This document shows positions 26,601-38,500 of a stretch of DNA of 64,000 nt, piece after piece. Numbering within the stretch: the first letter of the stretch is position 1; each line of letters starts with the position of its first letter. Location of the stretch: contig JAXRKN010000039.1 in NCBI GenBank assembly GCA_038502055.1, positions 2,480,001-2,544,000 of the forward strand, given 5' to 3'. The notes beneath the pieces were generated by a model, which searched no databases, was not told the origin of the DNA, and saw nothing but the letters and a program-made list of their open reading frames with translations. This DNA is from Tanytarsus gracilentus (lineage: Eukaryota > Arthropoda > Insecta > Diptera > Chironomidae). Position numbers and translations under genes: made by a program.

Positions 26601-29357
26601 TGTGACTTATGAACGACCTTAATCTTCGCTAATACACTGAAAAATGATGCTCACATGTTTGAGGTTTATTTACCGAATGATACAATAAAATCATAAAATT
26701 AAGTAACAATGATAAAATATTTGGAGCAGTTTGAAGGTTTTTTTATTTTGTCATTTTCATGCATTGGGGATCTGATCTAATGCCGTTTGTAGACCCACCT
26801 TATTTTAATTAAATTTTTATTAATTTTTAAAGCCTTCAAGTGATGTTTACTCAAAAAAAATTTTTTAGAATAAATTTCTATAATTAAAAAAGTTAAAAAC
26901 TCGCCTCCAGGAGTTTAATAACCTTCAATAATAACTTATGGAAAAATGTTAATCATGAAAATTCTTTGTTAGAAAATTGACGAGCTCGGTCGATGTAAAT
27001 TTTCTATAGAAAAGTTTCCCTTCTGAATTTGAATATTTATCAAGCCCTCGTCAAATTTTATCATGTGAATTCAATCTACCTTTAGCTTATAATTATTTCA
27101 CAGCTCATTAGTCAGCGGGTTCATTAAACAGCCTCTTAATTTAAGAGTTTTTGGCAGTAACCCACGCTTACGTCGTTTATGGTAAAATATTAAATTTTAA
27201 GGAGCTAATGAAAGTCAGTTTAAATTATGCGCGACCTATGTAATAATTAATTGAATTTTGCTATTTTACACCCACTGAAGTTCGAAAATCGCTTCCGGGA
27301 TTAATTTCGAATTAATTATAATTCCCTTTTTGTTTTACTCGTACACAAAAAAACTCAGTCAAATCCTATTATTATCAAAACACACAAAACTTTCTTTGTC
27401 TATGTTTTTTTTATCTTAATTCTCTAGCGGACTTTTATTTAGTTGAAGGGAAAAAAATAGTTGTCGTGAAGAGAATAAAATAAAATTTAATCTCTTGAGA
27501 ATGATTATGAAAAAGAAGAAAAGTGCTGACGACAGTTTGAAGAGTTTTGCCAACAATGGAGCAAGAAGAATTGTCGTCTCCCGAAAAATATCCACTCAGC
27601 GTATGATGATGATGTTTTTGTCGACACATATCCGAGTGAGTGAATCAAAAAATCAAATTCTAATGCTCTGACAGAGGCAATAAATTTTTCAATGAAAATC
27701 GATTTTCGGAGCTCCATTAAATCATCCTAAATTTTTTTGATGAGTAGCCACATTCTCTGCGAAAAATTTTATTGCCACTTCATAGAAAATGTTTTATGAT
27801 TTTTTTTTCTTGTCGCTGCATTCGCTCCAAATCTGTCCAATATGCCGACCATATCGCCATCATTGATCTCAACATTTTTCAGTTGCCAACGGATCTCTAT
27901 GGAAAATAAATGGAGTGTGCCTAGCGATGCCTCAACACAGACAAGCGAATATCGTAAAAAAAGTGATATCAAAGCTAATTTTTATTTCCATCCCTCGGGA
28001 TACATCAATGAAATTTGTGTTATTAGAGCGATGGGAGTGCGAGGAGATTATTTAATATGATCAATTTGCTTGAAAGCTTTTTAACTGTATGAGAAAGTTT
28101 TTAATAAGAGAAGTTTAAAGAACAATCAAATTGATGTGTGCGTTGTTAGGTGAAGAGAGGGCAGGTCAAAAAGGGTCAAGATTTAGGATGAACTTCCATA
28201 AATTCCTTTAAAATGAGGAAATAAAATAAAGTGGCTCTTATTCTCAGCCCAGTGAAAGAAAAACTTTTTAACTCTCTTTCAAAAGGAGGAAAAAACTTTC
28301 TCTTTATTGAATTTTTTCAATTTACGAGAAAAATTCCTGCTCTTTTATGGACTATCCACACACATGCTTATTTCCGAGTGGATTAATAGCATCAAAATCC
28401 ATTAAGAGTTGGAACAAGAAGAATGGGAATTAAAAGTTCTTAAATCAAAAGTTTCAACTTTGTTGGATTACGAAAGATTTTTTTTTGTTAGAAACGTCTT
28501 AATTCATTCATGGGATGGGAAATTTTTAGTTTAGTTGAGAAAGTTTTTAAAAATCAATCTTTAAATTTGCATCCCTTGAAACCCATAAAAATTTACCACG
28601 TCACAATGGAATGAAATTTTAAGAGAATTTTCTTCCACGTCTCTGAGCTCACATAGTCATTAATCAAACTATAAAATAGTGATCTTGTCGGTTATAAGTC
28701 ACATACAATGCACGAGAATCGCAGTTAATTATAAGAAACAAACAATTCCCTTTATATGGCCTAATAGCGTCGGTTAGAAAAAGAAGAAAGAGAAAAGTGA
28801 CAATGAGGAATGCGAAGAGGAAAATAGAATGAGATTTATTAACAGAACGACCGGAGAGAGTGCGTGAAAATTCCCATTTCACATTGAAAATTAATGTCGC
28901 ATCTCCCTCTCACGCATTTCGGCGGCACAAGTCGTGGTTATATTTTAACAATACTTACACACTCGTTCGCGTTCACGAAAAAAAATATAAATAAATTAAA
29001 TGCGCTGTAAAATATACCATAAATTTTTAATGACACTCATTCTATAATGCCACGCGTTTCTTCTTTTAGCGAGTAAAAAAAAATTGTCATTAACATCGCT
29101 ATAAAAGGTATGCGAGCATGGATGTTCATAATGACAAGGAAATTTTTTTAATACGAAAGGTAATCCTGAGATGTACAGAAAAAGGAAAATCTTTGTTGCG
29201 TTATGCATAGCGCGTGATGTTTACAATGTGCTTTGTCTCTAAAAGGTCACAAAATAAAGTGTCATGAACTCTGTGCTGGAACGCGATTAATTGCGTTGAA
29301 GCCTGAGGTGTTAATTAAAAATTATTTTCATATTAAAGTTTTAAGCAAAATAAATAA
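23607..29357. other. non-coding AT-rich interval
   Basis: No gene is supported. Two adjacent plus-strand open frames at 26106-26565 include a hydrophobic N-terminus but have no downstream donor, homology or continuity. A good-looking minus-strand donor (GTAAGTATT) near 28963 has no open frame in front of it and could at most belong to a 5' UTR exon. Confidence 0.4.
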
Positions 29358-29762
29358 AAGTATCTTACTGACTCTTTAGGAGTTATTCAGCGGCGTGCTT
29401 TGAGGATAGTGTTTAGAAAAGACAGAAGATGTCACAATAAAGAGCTTTTTAGTGAAAAATTGTTGCCATTCTCATCAGTTTGCTTGTTTCATCAGAATCT
29501 TGTGATGTTCAAAATTAAACATAGTATTTTTAAGAATCATGTGGCATTACCAATTTTAAGTGAACGGCATGATTATTTCACAAGGAATAGAGGAAACTTT
29601 GTTCAGCCGGATGCAACTTTTGCATTGACATCAAATAATTTTTTTCACAGAGCTACAAGATCCTACAATAATTTACCAGATGAAGTCAAGAAATTTCATA
29701 ATATTACGTCTTTTAAAAATAGGCTAAAAGAATTTTTATATGCCACTTTTAACGGTGAGTGA
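29358..29762 (+). pseudogene. reverse-transcriptase C-terminal relic of a CR1/jockey-like non-LTR retrotransposon
   Basis: The open frame runs from just after a stop at 29355-29357 to the TGA at 29760-29762, about 134 codons, with no proper start codon. It reads as the extreme C-terminus of a non-LTR polyprotein. First comes an IQRRALRIVF segment of the L.K.ALRII type, then HDYFTRN, then a closing region with ATRSYNNLPDEVKKF followed by TSFKNRLKEFL. That final W/Y-N-x-LP ... SF-K-x-x-L arrangement is characteristic of CR1/Rex/jockey-like elements. All endonuclease and catalytic reverse-transcriptase blocks are missing, as in a 5'-truncated dead-on-arrival copy. The surviving frame has no stop, so decay is recent or mild. 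I could not identify a target duplication or a poly(A) tail. Confidence 0.7.
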
Positions 29763-30036
29763 TTTTGGATATTTTCTCATATAAAGTAAAATTAAATTAA
29801 ACGCAATTACATAAAAAATTTATAAACTATTTCTTTGAAATAAAAAATAATAAATTCTTACAAACAAAACAAACAAATTAAAATTAATTCAAGTTTCACT
29901 TAATTGATTTTTTACTTTAAATGCGCTCTAATACCAACAAAGGAAAAAAAATAATGAAGTTGTAGCATAAAAAATTAATTAATAAAAATTCCACGAATGG
30001 AAAAAATACCTTTTCAATTTTCATGTCGTCATGTTG

Positions 30037-30197
30037 TGGTTTTTTGTTTAAAAAAAATTTTGGGGGAATTTTTTGGGGGGGATTTTTTTAAAAAAAATTT
30101 TTTTTTAAAAAAAGAAAAAAAATATTATAATATTTTTTTTTAAAAAAAAAAAAAAAAAATTTTTTTTTTGGGGGGGGGTTTGTAAATTAATTAAAGA

Positions 30198-30231
<34 letters not shown>
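30037..30231. other. homopolymer block, probable sequencing or assembly artefact
   Basis: About 195 bases consist almost entirely of successive runs of T, A, and G (for example GGGGG, TTTTTT, GGGGGGG, then long A and T runs), ending with 32 consecutive A residues (30200-30231). Ordinary microsatellites repeat one unit, whereas this alternates three homopolymers of varying length. It is best treated as unreliable sequence. Confidence 0.7.
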
Positions 30232-30235
<4 letters not shown>

Positions 30236-32449
30236 GCGTTGCTGATTTTTCCTTGACATTTCAAAAAAAAAATCATTTCCTCATCTTTGCAATAAATTTT
30301 CATCTCAACTTTTTACTTTCACTCCGTCATTGCCTGTTGCTCTACACCCATATCTGTCATTGCTCAGAAATAAAGCATCGGATGAGAAATTCACTCGAAT
30401 AAATTTCGACATGAAAAGCGATCATTTTTTAGGGATTTTTCGCCTCCCAGCAATTGATCAAATTGTCCTCGTATGAAAAAAATTCTTTTTACACAAAAAT
30501 CACTCAACTTGATGAATTTGAAACTCAACGCGTAAGTTTGAGAGGAAAATCATTCAAGATATCCGTCGAGACATTTATTTACTTTTCGACGTGACTTGAC
30601 ACCAATTTGAGATCTCATTGTGCGACGTAATCAAATTTACTCGAACGCAACTTTTTGACTCTCTGCGACTTTTATTATCGTCGACTTCGATTGAGGTGAC
30701 GATGGGGAATTTTTGGTACACAGTGCTCACAAACGTGTCATTCCCATCGATGCTTATCATCGATTTCTCGCACTGCTGCTGTTGCTCTTTTGATATTATT
30801 CGCCTCACTTTAACAAATGGTTTATTTGCGTGATTGAATTATGATCATCATGAGAATGAATCTATTGAAAAAAAATTCTTTTTGGGTCAGATGAATTTCT
30901 TTTTTTTGGGCCTCGAGCGAAAATTTCTTATCGAAAGACTTTCCATTTGATTTCCCCATTTACCAAATCTCTGTCACATTTGAACTTTCATATCTTTTGG
31001 CTTTATGTGAATAATTTCTGACGTCAATGAATTTTCGTAAACATTTATTTATTTCCAGGAATTTATTAATGATGCATTTTCGCCCTAATATCAATTAAAA
31101 CAACCGATTCTTAAAATAACTTTTTTCTTTCGCAACATTATCAGCTCAATGAACCTACATGCTTAACACCTTCATAAAGAATTTTAATTACCAAAAATGT
31201 TCACATGTAGGATTTTGATTTAATGAGCGTGACATATTTAAGAAATTGTACACCATCCGCATTATAAAGTCATGGAAAAAGTTAAAAGAGGCGTCACAAG
31301 AGTTTAAATGAATTTTTAAAAGGAAATTTTTAAAAAAAATCTTCAATGAACATGAGTGAAATTGTTCGTGTACACATTTATGTGTAGAGAATATGTGAGA
31401 TGATAATTGAAATGGAAATAACAACAAAACACGAAACAAATGTGTGTACGCCAAACTCTCTCGCGCTTGTGATCGTTTGTCATATTTAATGTTCACTGAA
31501 GCTTACATGAAAGTAAAGAAATAAAAAAGCGAGCAACGGCTTCATGATTAAAACGAATTAAAAATATGCTCCATGAAATTTGCAATGGATCCGATGTGAT
31601 TTTATAAAGGTAAATGTGTTTAATTGAGCTTTAAAAAAGTTTTAAAGAAAGCCTTTGATTAAACGAGTTTGAAAATTTAATTAAAAAACTGCGTGAGACA
31701 TGAAAACCGTTGGGGCCGTAAATTTAAATAAAAGTATACTTTTTGTATACAATTGTCTATTGAAAATACGTTGGGGCCGAGATTTAAATTTTATTTGTAT
31801 GAGGATTTTTTGAATTTTAACGGTAACATTTGGCCATGTCCCACGCAGGATTAAAAAGTGTGCCTTCAAATTTAAAAGTTGAAAATGCATCAAATTTTTT
31901 TTAAATAAATGCTAAAGCAAAACTCGTTCAAAGTTTGAACTTCAAACATTTTATTTAAACAATCGCCTTTGTAAACTTTGAGCAGCGCAGCATAAAATTT
32001 ACCGCACAGTTTTAATTGTATTATTTTCATTCCGAATTACAAACACATCGCTAATTATTTATTAATCCGCAATTCACGGTTCGTTTCGTTTAAGTTAATT
32101 GTCAACAGCTTGTTAACGAGAATTATAATTTGGTAATTTTTTCAACCAAATAAACTCTAGTTATTTACTAAAAATCGATAATGAACACCCCAAAGGACTG
32201 TTCTGAATTTAAAACATATTCAATTTTCTCAAAAACTTTCACACCGACTTTCAACTTGAGGAAATTGAATTGCACTTAATTTAATACTGGAAATGGAGCA
32301 AATGAAAAGCTTTTTTAAGCACACTTCACCTAATGGCTTTGAAAATATTTTTCTCAACAACAGAGCAAGCTTAATGAAATTTAATTCTTGACTCGAGTAT
32401 CACTGAATGGAATTGTAGGAGAAGCGTATCGGGTAAATATGTCACTCAC
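30232..32449. other. non-coding interval with a ~60-bp duplicated motif
   Basis: No gene is recognised. At 31701-31729 and 31761-31789 the phrase TGAAAA, then CGTTGGGGCCG, then ATTTAAAT occurs twice with a 60-bp period. The GC-rich heptamer stands out in AT-rich DNA. The right part of this interval is downstream (intronic side) of the minus-strand exon at 32450-32513. Confidence 0.4.
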
Positions 32450-32513
32450 CAGATGCATGAATTATAATGACCATGAATATGTAACGAGGGAATTTTCCTC
32501 TCCTTCTCGCCAT
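32450..32513 (-). CDS. second signal-peptide exon, unidentified protein or alternative first exon
   Basis: An ATG at 32513-32511 on the minus strand opens 21 codons plus one base, followed by the donor GTGAGT at 32449-32444. The peptide begins MARRRGKFPRY, a strongly basic n-region, continues into a hydrophobic stretch IFMVIII, and ends HASG with the glycine codon split in phase 1. This is a textbook short signal-peptide exon. It has the same strand and exit phase as the 9305-9446 exon, about 23 kb away, so it could be an alternative first exon of the same gene or the first exon of a neighbour. I could not identify the following exon. Its short length leaves a real chance that it is coincidental. 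Confidence 0.45.
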
Positions 32514-35500
32514 TAATTTCACTTAATTCACTTAATCCAATACGACAATTACCGCACTTTTGTATGCAAAATAAATTTCCACAAAATTATTTTAGAGTAA
32601 AATTTTTCAATTCTTACTGCGATATGTGAGTAAAATAAAATTAATTAAATGATAATAATTAAACTTTACATGTAATTTATTGTGTAAATAAGTTGCCCTC
32701 ATGCACCAATATGGGCGTCTATATTGCGACCGACACATTATCAAAACATTTCAAATTTATTTCTGGGAAATTAAATTTCACATTTCTATTCATTTTTGGC
32801 TCATGCACACTCACAAAAAGTCATTAGAGACGACCAGCAAACCCGAAACTTGAATTATTCGAATCAACGACAGTGCACAAAATTTTCCATCTGATTTTTT
32901 TCTCGCCGGCCGCACTAAACTTATTGTCCACTCTCGGTCGCTTTTTAATTGTGAATGTGTGTAAATAAACACTGCTTTGTAGAGTCAAATATCAAGCCGT
33001 CCTAAATGAATGAACTTTAATACAAACTCACACACCCATAAACCCGATGATGATGGTGATAATAAAAAACTTTCCGGTTAAATAGAAATTATTATAGACA
33101 TGCCATGTGAACCCACACGCCAAACATATGGAAATTTCATTCTCAACCCAATTGAAAAGGGGAGGATGATTAATTCCGATGGAAGCAACCGAAAAATTAT
33201 TTTATTGCAGGAAATATTTTTAATAGTTGGTGATAAAATTTTCTGGTTATTAATTTTGATGTAAATTTAAAAATTTAAAGTGTCAAAAAAATTTCAGTTT
33301 TGTGAAAAATGAAACAATTTAGAGCTGAGATAACATCAAGGATAATCTCGCCATAATCCGAACCCACATGATGATAATAAAATTTTCCCATTTGCCTCTC
33401 ATTCAATTGCATTTTTGCACTTCGCTTATTTCACGATGATTTATGTTGATGCTGTGATTTATGAATTTTCTCGTTGCATGCTCTTGGTGCAATTTTTCTC
33501 CATCCTTTCGTGTACATCCTGAAGGAATCTCATTACAAATTCAAAAGATATCCATGTTGTAAATCTTTATTCTCTTCTCGTAACTTGTTATAGCATTTAT
33601 CACATCTCATATCTATGCGATCTATCTAAGTGTGTGTCTCGTTAGCAAGATGTAATAGAATGTGCAAAAAGAGGTGCAAAAAGGCAAATGCATAGATGAT
33701 GACAGAAAGTTTATCGTGATATATATGAATTTGTTTTTCCGCCTCAAGCCATCGGCCATAATCAGATTATAGGAGAATGTGTGCGAGTGTATGGAAGGCG
33801 AAAAAAAAAGTGAGGTGAGAAAAATATCATAAATGATAAATTGCAGATGCTTTTTTTATTAGGAATCAATGCATCGAGGAGCAGAAGCCATAAAGCACCC
33901 CCTATTGGTTATTGTGCTGAGGTTGAAAAGTTCAGGAAGCAATTTTATAGGTGAAATCACTGTGAAGTGGAAATTGTGGGAAATTTAATTAAAATTTGAT
34001 TTATTATTAATGATTCCGGAAACAATTAGTTTTTATTTTTTAAATATTAGGAAACAAAAAAATAATTTTACATCGCCACAATACAAATGGATTGCAAAAC
34101 TTTCGAGTTTTAATTACATCTAATGGTTTTTGCTGCTATCTCTTAACAACTGCACAACATGTTCGGTATTGGTAGCATGTGCATGATAATAAATAAAACT
34201 TTCCATTAAAATTTTGCCGGAGCTGCAATAAAACATTTTTCAGGAAAATTAGAAATTCTGACGTCTTCATTTACTCGCAAAATGAACTTTCACATACATA
34301 AAATTGAAAAAGTTATAAAGTACTTGCTATCAAAGAGAAGAGTAATTAATCAAAATCCCTCATATCAACCCATTCAACAAGTTTTGAGATATAAATTTTG
34401 CTGAAGATGCACAAAATGTAAAATTTATTTCAATCAAATGAAATTTTTTGGAGAGAGATGATTTACTGGAAAAATGAGAGTTGAGCTTTTGAGAGCATGG
34501 AAAATGAGAATTGAGATCAAGGAAATTAAGCTTTCGAGAGTTTCCATGAAATTCTCCTGGAAAATCTCAAATTTTCAATCATTCCAGTGAGAGAATTTAT
34601 CTCGCGCTCAATTTTCAACATTTAAATAATTTCTCACATGTAGAATTTTCTTTTTCAATAATTCACATGAAATCTTTTGAGGCAGCTTCTTTATGATTTT
34701 CAGCACGATTCTTACGTGTATACAAATTGGCAAAATTTATTCAACGTCAAAAGCTTTTTTTTTAAAATGACAACAAACGAGGATGAAAGCTCATAATCAT
34801 AAGTTTACAGCAAGAAGATCAAAAGGGCAAAGCGAATGTGTGCTCGTTGAAAGATAAGCATGTAAATTCAAGAACATTTTCTTTTCAATATTTGAACTTG
34901 ACTTCAACAATAAAAGCATTTTGAAGAGAACACGCAGATTTTCAGATGAATTATTTGCAAAAGATTCATGACTTTTTTAGATATGAATATTTGAAGATTT
35001 TCTTTGAATTTATTTAAGGGTGCACTATGTGGGTTTGAGAATGACATAAATTTTTTTCACAGTCTTCAAAAAGAATAAAACTTAAATTTCTCAACCGTTC
35101 ATCAACAAAGAAAATTTCATCATTCAATGTTGAAAACTGCAAGCAATAAAAATCTATTGAACTTTCACATAAAATCTTGAAATACCGTGAGATGAGAAGA
35201 AAAAATCCAATAACTGTGAAGAAATTTGAATTTAAATTATTTTTCCGTTCTTAAGGATTTTTACTCCATTATTATGTCATAGCGAGGGATATTAAATTTC
35301 ATTGTTTGAGTTTTCCTGAAGATTATTATCATTTAAATCAGATATATCGAGGAGAAGGGAGGGCATGATTACAATCATCTCCTTTCAATTGTTTATGTTT
35401 CGCTCTCCTCCTCCCTTTGCTTGTCTTTTGAGCAATTTGAGATATCACCGTTTATTGCATTTTGCACAGTCGCGCGTGCTTTATTGAAAAAGCGCTTTTT

Positions 35501-38500
35501 TCATTATTTTTATTTCTCAAGAGTCAGCACTACATTACGATTGCAATTGCTCATTCATGCACATTTCTTTAAAATTGTTCTTCAAGAAGAGAAATAATAA
35601 AGAAGGAATCAGAGATGATCAGGAACTTTTTTGCTTTGTATATTTTGCTTCTTTTATTATAAAATTCCATTACGTTATGCAAATATAGATGCATGCACTG
35701 ATGAAACTTTTCAAAATCCATGTCTGTATGAAAAAAATTGCAAGAAGAGAAAATTTGCAAGTAATTTACTGTGAGATGATTTTAAGTTAATTTTGCTTCT
35801 ACTCAACTACCAATTTTGATATGATGAGAAGGATTAGATTATGCAAAAATAGAAAGATCGATGAAAATGCACATGAGAAAAGTTGAAATTATTAAAATTA
35901 AAAAATTAGAATAAATTTTTGTGAATAATTTTTGCATTTTATATTTAAATTCATCACCAAAACCCTAACACGAACCCCAAAAACAATTTAAACTTCTCAC
36001 TTAAACAATTTAATCCGATAATCAAATTTCATAAGAAATTTTACAATTGCCAATGAATAAATTTTCACACAATTTTAGTTGTTTTTCTCGTACTCGACTC
36101 AACGTCTTCATCATGTTCACATCTCAATTACTCAAAATGCAAATTAAAATCAATCGTGAATTGTTTCAGCAAAATTTAAGCCAACATGATCTGAGCGTTG
36201 TGTTGGGTTTAAAGAGGATTTTAACTCGATTTTTAAAACGCATGAAGCAAATCAGGAGCGCGCTTTGTAAGGGATTTGTTTGCTTTACCTCGAGAGAAAT
36301 GCGGAGAAAATTCAGCTTCAAGCGACGGCCCAAAGTTAAATCAACTCTCGAAATAAAACGTGATTCGCTTTTTTAATAGCTGCGTATCCAAAAACCGAGC
36401 GAGATATTTTCAATTTTTTAGCGCACTGTCAAAGAATTTTTTGTCGTTCCTCAGATGGCTTTTGCACAAATATTTTTAACGTAAAATTTAACAATTTTCG
36501 CACACTGCTGCTGACATTGATTTTAATAAATTTTATGATTGCCATTTGGAACAAGCTGTGAGATCTCTAACATCGTAGAGTAATTACAACTTAATATGGG
36601 TGTTTAAACTCTAACAAAATCTCCTCGACTCACGTTTTTCGCGGTTTTTAGTTGACTTCAGACACCAAAGCTAATATTTATTCCGGACATGAAGCCGTGA
36701 AGCGAGAAGGAAAAGTTTCTCATGCTGTAGCATACAAAAAGTTTTGTTTCTCCTCATGAAACGTAAAACGAGCGAACAAAAAAGGCTAAACAGTAGAGAT
36801 TTTAATTGAAAGGGAATAAACGAGGTAAGCAAAGCAGAAAAAGTGGAAAAAAATTTGCAATTAACGGAATTAAAGTGGAAAATCAGCAACTTTGGTTTTA
36901 AACTCGTAAAATAATTTTTTGACATTTTGTTTAAAATTAAATTTGATGGAAAATATTTTTAAAGCATGAAAAAAACTTTTGAATTTTTAAAAGCATGAAA
37001 CTTGTGAATTTCTTAGAAAAAAATAATCATAAATTTTCTATGTTTTGTTTCCAGAAAAATGAAATCTCAATTTCTATTAAATCTCCAGCTCATCATTATA
37101 ACTCTAAGCTTATCATCTACCCATTCTATGGAAAATAATTCCAACGATCATTTGAAGACAATGGCTGCGAAATTATAAGCAAACTGACCCAATTACTTCT
37201 TGAGGATTTTCGGGAGAGAAAAATGTGTATGTACTTAATTTTCATGTGACTCATTAAGATAACACTTCAGTGCACCAAAAGACTTTTGATAGACAAACTT
37301 TAATTGATAAATTCGACTTTAATCGCTCGAAGTTAACGCCACTTTACGTCTTAATGGAGTTTATAAGAAAAGCGCAATTTTAATAATTTTATGCTTATCA
37401 TCTCAATACGAAAAAGGAGTTGAAGAAAGACGAAAAAGTTTTTATTCACAAACATCTTAATGGAAAATCTCACACTATGAGTTGAGGAAAATTTCATGCT
37501 ATTTCATCGCCTCATAAAAACTTTAAAATTTGTTCTATGCCATGTTTTCTTGGTAAATTTTGAAGTAAGACAAAAGTGAGGAACTCAGAAATCGAATTTA
37601 AAAATATTTTTAAAGATTGAGAAATAAGCAATGATTTTTTGTGTTTCAGTAAATAATTTTTTGGGGTAAAATTACTAGTTTAAATTTACAAAAAAATGAG
37701 TTCAAAATTATTTTTGTCTTCATGAAAATTTTCTTCTTCATAAACTCACAAAATTTTCTCCCCTTTTTTCTACTCTTTTCATTCTCATTTAGGTTCATTG
37801 CGAATGTGCCGTCGGAGAGACATAAGCTTAAGCATTTCATTACTCTATATATGACTAAATTAAAAGCGATTCATTAAGTTGAAGCAGAAAGAAAGAGAAA
37901 AATCTCAGTTGTACATACGAGCTGTGTCTGTTGCGAGATAATAAAATTAATAAAACATATTTTACGTCTCCTGATGATGGAATGACGTTAACATAACTTT
38001 CTCCTACTTCAGCCCTTTTCTGTGTGCATACAATGACGATGCCATAAAGTTTGCTTTTCTTGCTCGCTTTTTCTCTCCCCGCACTCCATTTATGCCGTCG
38101 TCTTGCTTACCACAGCAGCGGCACAAATGAAGGCATGTGTAAGAAAAAAAGCTCTTCCGTGTAAAAGTTTCTTTGAGGTAAATTTATCAGTTTTATTAAC
38201 AAGGATGGAAAACATTGGAATTTTTTTAAAAAATTCTTTTTGAGATTTTATAAAAAAATTTAAAAAATAATTCTCTATTCCTCTGAAATAATTAAATGAA
38301 TCAACCAAAATGGAGTTCTGTTGCTTTTTGCCTGAAGAGAATCAACACACACAAAAAGCCTTCCATTTTCCTTGCTTTAATGACATAATGTTAAAAATTT
38401 TATGACACTCTCAGTGTTGAGGATGGGAGGTGTGCAGAGTCGACGAGTGTATTTATCACTCATAAATGATTAATTAATTCTCATGAGACTACAACGCTCA

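Noticed and set aside
36047..36376. 109-codon plus-strand open frame rich in Lys/Arg
   Set aside because: No domain or codon-use signal; looks random.
38090..38308. Minus-strand frame with a hydrophobic segment before a GTAAGC donor
   Set aside because: The hydrophobic stretch lies far from the only ATG in that frame, and the alternative short frame (MPSFVPLL) has no further support.
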